A stretch of DNA of 64,000 nt from an uncultured Denitrobacterium sp. (GTDB taxonomy: Bacteria > Actinomycetota > Coriobacteriia > Coriobacteriales > Eggerthellaceae). Position 1 is the first letter of the stretch, and every line of letters begins with the position of its first letter. The position numbers were made by a program, and so were the translations under genes. The notes under the pieces are model-generated. The model saw only the letters and a program-made list of their open reading frames with translations, made no database searches and was not told the origin of the DNA. Of this stretch, positions 61,600-64,000 are shown piece by piece. The DNA lies in assembly GCA_905236045.1 (NCBI GenBank), contig CAJOOG010000013.1:1-64000 (forward strand), in the 5' to 3' direction.

Positions 61600-63048
61600 A
61601 TGGACGTTGTGCTGCTGGCGCGCCTGCAATTTGCGCTCACCGCGGCCTATCACTTCATGTTCGTTCCGCTTTCGATTGGCGTGGGCCTCATCATGGCCAT
61701 CTTCCAGACGAAGGCGTATAGAAGCGGTGCGCAAGAGGATCAGGCCGCTGCGAGATTCTGGGTGAAGCTCTTCACTGTGACTTTCGCGGTGGGTGTGGCC
61801 ACGGGCATCACCATGGAATTCAGCTTCGGCACCAATTGGGCCGATTACAGTCGCTTCGTGGGCGATATCTTCGGCGCGCCGCTCGCGGCCGAGGCGCTTT
61901 TCGCGTTCTTCCTGGAGAGCACGTTCCTCGGAGTGGTCATCTTCGGCCGAGGGCGCGTGGGAGAGAGGTTCTACCTGGTCAGCAGTTGGCTTGTGTGGGC
62001 GGGAAGCTGCCTGAGCGCGCTGTGGATCATCATCGCGAACAGCTGGATGCAGACGCCCGCGGGCTACGAGCTGTCTGCCGACGGGACGCAAGCGGTGCTC
62101 ACGGATTTCTTCGCCGCGGCCTTCAATCCCAGCACGTTGGCACGCTATGCGCATGTGGTGGTCGCGCTCGTCATCATGGGGGCGCTCGTGGCCTTGGCGA
62201 TCGGCGCCTATCACGTGCGCAATGGCAAGCCGGAGTTCGGGTACAAGACCATCGGAGTGAGCGTGGTGGTGGCGATCGCGGCATGCGTGGCCATGATTCC
62301 CGCCATGCACCAGCAGGCGGTGGTCACGGCTGTCAGCCAGCCCGAGAAGCTCGCGGCGATGGAAGCGCAATACGACGACGGCCCGACCGGCATGTATATC
62401 CTGGGCTGGGTCGACGAGCAAAACGAGACGGTTGTCGGCCTGGAGGTACCCATCGATGGCATGACCAGCATCCTCATCAGCGGGGATCCGACTTACGAGA
62501 ACATCGGCCTGCACAAGGTGGAGGCCGAATACGGCGAGACGGCGCCTGTGCAAGTGGTGTTCCAGTCCTACCATCTGATGGTGCTCTGCTTCGGGGGGAT
62601 CGCGCTGTGGGTGCTGTTGGGCCTGATCGCCTTGCTGAAGCATCGCAAGGGCGCCGATGTGGGCAAGGGCCTGTTGAAGGTGCTCTATTTCGGCCCGATC
62701 TTCCCCTTCCTGGCCATCGAGAGCGGATGGTTCGTGGCCGAGATAGGCCGCCAGCCGTGGATAGTCTGGGGGCTTCTGCGCACGGATGCCGCGTACAGCC
62801 AGGCGGTCGATGCGGCGTCTTTGACCATCACGCTCGTGCTCTTCGCCGCCATATACCTGTTCATACTGGTGATGTACCTGCGGATCTCGTTGCGCATCAT
62901 CAAGGAGGGCCCGGCCGGGGAGCCGGCCTCGATCGGCGGTCCGGCTTCGACCGAGGAGGCGGCAGCCGCGCCCCGAGAGGCGGCGGATGCGCTCGAGGAG
63001 GCGCCTGCCGCCGTGCCTGCAGGGGCTGAAGAAGGGGAGGCGATGTAG
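61600..63048 (+). CDS. cydA: Cytochrome bd menaquinol oxidase subunit I
   Basis: 482 residues. Nine membrane helices; heme ligand His in TAAYHFMFVPLSIG (His 18), GRQPWIVWG motif (about 379-387), and the conserved RVGERFYLVSSWLVW-like segment. Reduces O2 to water at high affinity while oxidising menaquinol. The C-terminal tail (last 45 residues) is Ala/Glu/Pro-rich, beyond the usual end. ATG 61600 after ggaggttgg. Confidence 0.95.
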   Translation: MDVVLLARLQFALTAAYHFMFVPLSIGVGLIMAIFQTKAYRSGAQEDQAAARFWVKLFTVTFAVGVATGITMEFSFGTNWADYSRFVGDIFGAPLAAEALFAFFLESTFLGVVIFGRGRVGERFYLVSSWLVWAGSCLSALWIIIANSWMQTPAGYELSADGTQAVLTDFFAAAFNPSTLARYAHVVVALVIMGALVALAIGAYHVRNGKPEFGYKTIGVSVVVAIAACVAMIPAMHQQAVVTAVSQPEKLAAMEAQYDDGPTGMYILGWVDEQNETVVGLEVPIDGMTSILISGDPTYENIGLHKVEAEYGETAPVQVVFQSYHLMVLCFGGIALWVLLGLIALLKHRKGADVGKGLLKVLYFGPIFPFLAIESGWFVAEIGRQPWIVWGLLRTDAAYSQAVDAASLTITLVLFAAIYLFILVMYLRISLRIIKEGPAGEPASIGGPASTEEAAAAPREAADALEEAPAAVPAGAEEGEAM

Positions 63049-63050
63049 TC

Positions 63051-64000
<950 letters not shown>

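Overview
The window is a gene-dense, chromosomal, GC-rich stretch (roughly 60-65% G+C by eye, third codon positions almost all G or C) with about 56 protein genes, two tRNA genes, one clear T-box leader and no mobile element, CRISPR array or rRNA. Gene content points to an anaerobic or microaerobic high-GC Gram-positive bacterium. Indicators are gatCAB, a T-box ahead of pheST, a menaquinone methyltransferase, a minimal TatA/TatC translocase, cytochrome bd, molybdate and nickel handling genes, multi-[4Fe-4S] proteins, and PrsA-type and other lipoproteins. My best guess is class Coriobacteriia, perhaps Eggerthellaceae. That placement is an inference from gene style and not a database result. Almost everything is on the + strand; the exceptions are two protein genes and the two tRNA-Ser genes.

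Layout. 1-6.6 kb: end of a Pro/Glu-rich protein, a sodium:solute (NSS) transporter, the ribosome-associated GTPase YchF, and gatC-gatA-gatB. 6.6-17.2 kb: histidine biosynthesis (a hisZ-hisG fusion, hisD, hisC, hisB, hisH, hisA, hisF), interrupted by an aldehyde dehydrogenase and an SPFH membrane protein before hisI; hisE is not seen. 17.2-23.1 kb: recQ, then a Phe T-box leader and pheS-pheT. 23.3-26.8 kb: molybdate importer modA-modB-modC, in which ModB carries a large extra extracytoplasmic domain. 26.9-30.3 kb: a TsaB-RimI-TsaD three-domain fusion for tRNA t6A synthesis, then menaquinone methyltransferase. 30.4-37.2 kb: amidohydrolase, tatA, tatC, hypA, hypB, nadE and a tetra-cluster ferredoxin with an MvhD-like centre. 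37.2-41.9 kb: a divergent Tat-exported protein of unknown function, an OmpR-type response regulator, its histidine kinase and the translationally overlapping purC. 42-46.7 kb: small membrane protein, xthA, folE, ACT-domain protein, HerA/DUF853-like ATPase and a convergent unknown gene. 46.8-50.3 kb: PrsA-like foldase, tRNA-Ser pair, M20 peptidase, unknown acidic protein. 50.5-57.3 kb: rpsF-ssb-rpsR-rplI-dnaB, then a YhaO/YhaN-like nuclease-ATPase pair. 57.4-64 kb: purA, purD, a HemN-like radical SAM protein, cydA and the start of cydB, which runs off the right edge.

How the genes fit together. Several blocks serve anaerobic respiration: modABC (molybdate), TatAC (export of folded cofactor enzymes), hypAB (nickel insertion), nadE, MenG (menaquinone), the polyferredoxin and cytochrome bd. 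The purine genes are split between 41 kb (purC, locked to a two-component system by a 4-nt overlap) and 57-60 kb (purA, purD). The most unusual items are the HisZ-HisG fusion, the TsaB-RimI-TsaD fusion, the enlarged ModB, the MvhD-like polyferredoxin with 10-bp iterons upstream, a perfect 12-bp inverted repeat at the his promoter, an 11-bp-spaced CTTCACA direct repeat at the cyd promoter, two probable leaderless starts, and a 19-nt intergenic sequence present twice. All functional statements come from reading motifs by eye; no similarity search was run.
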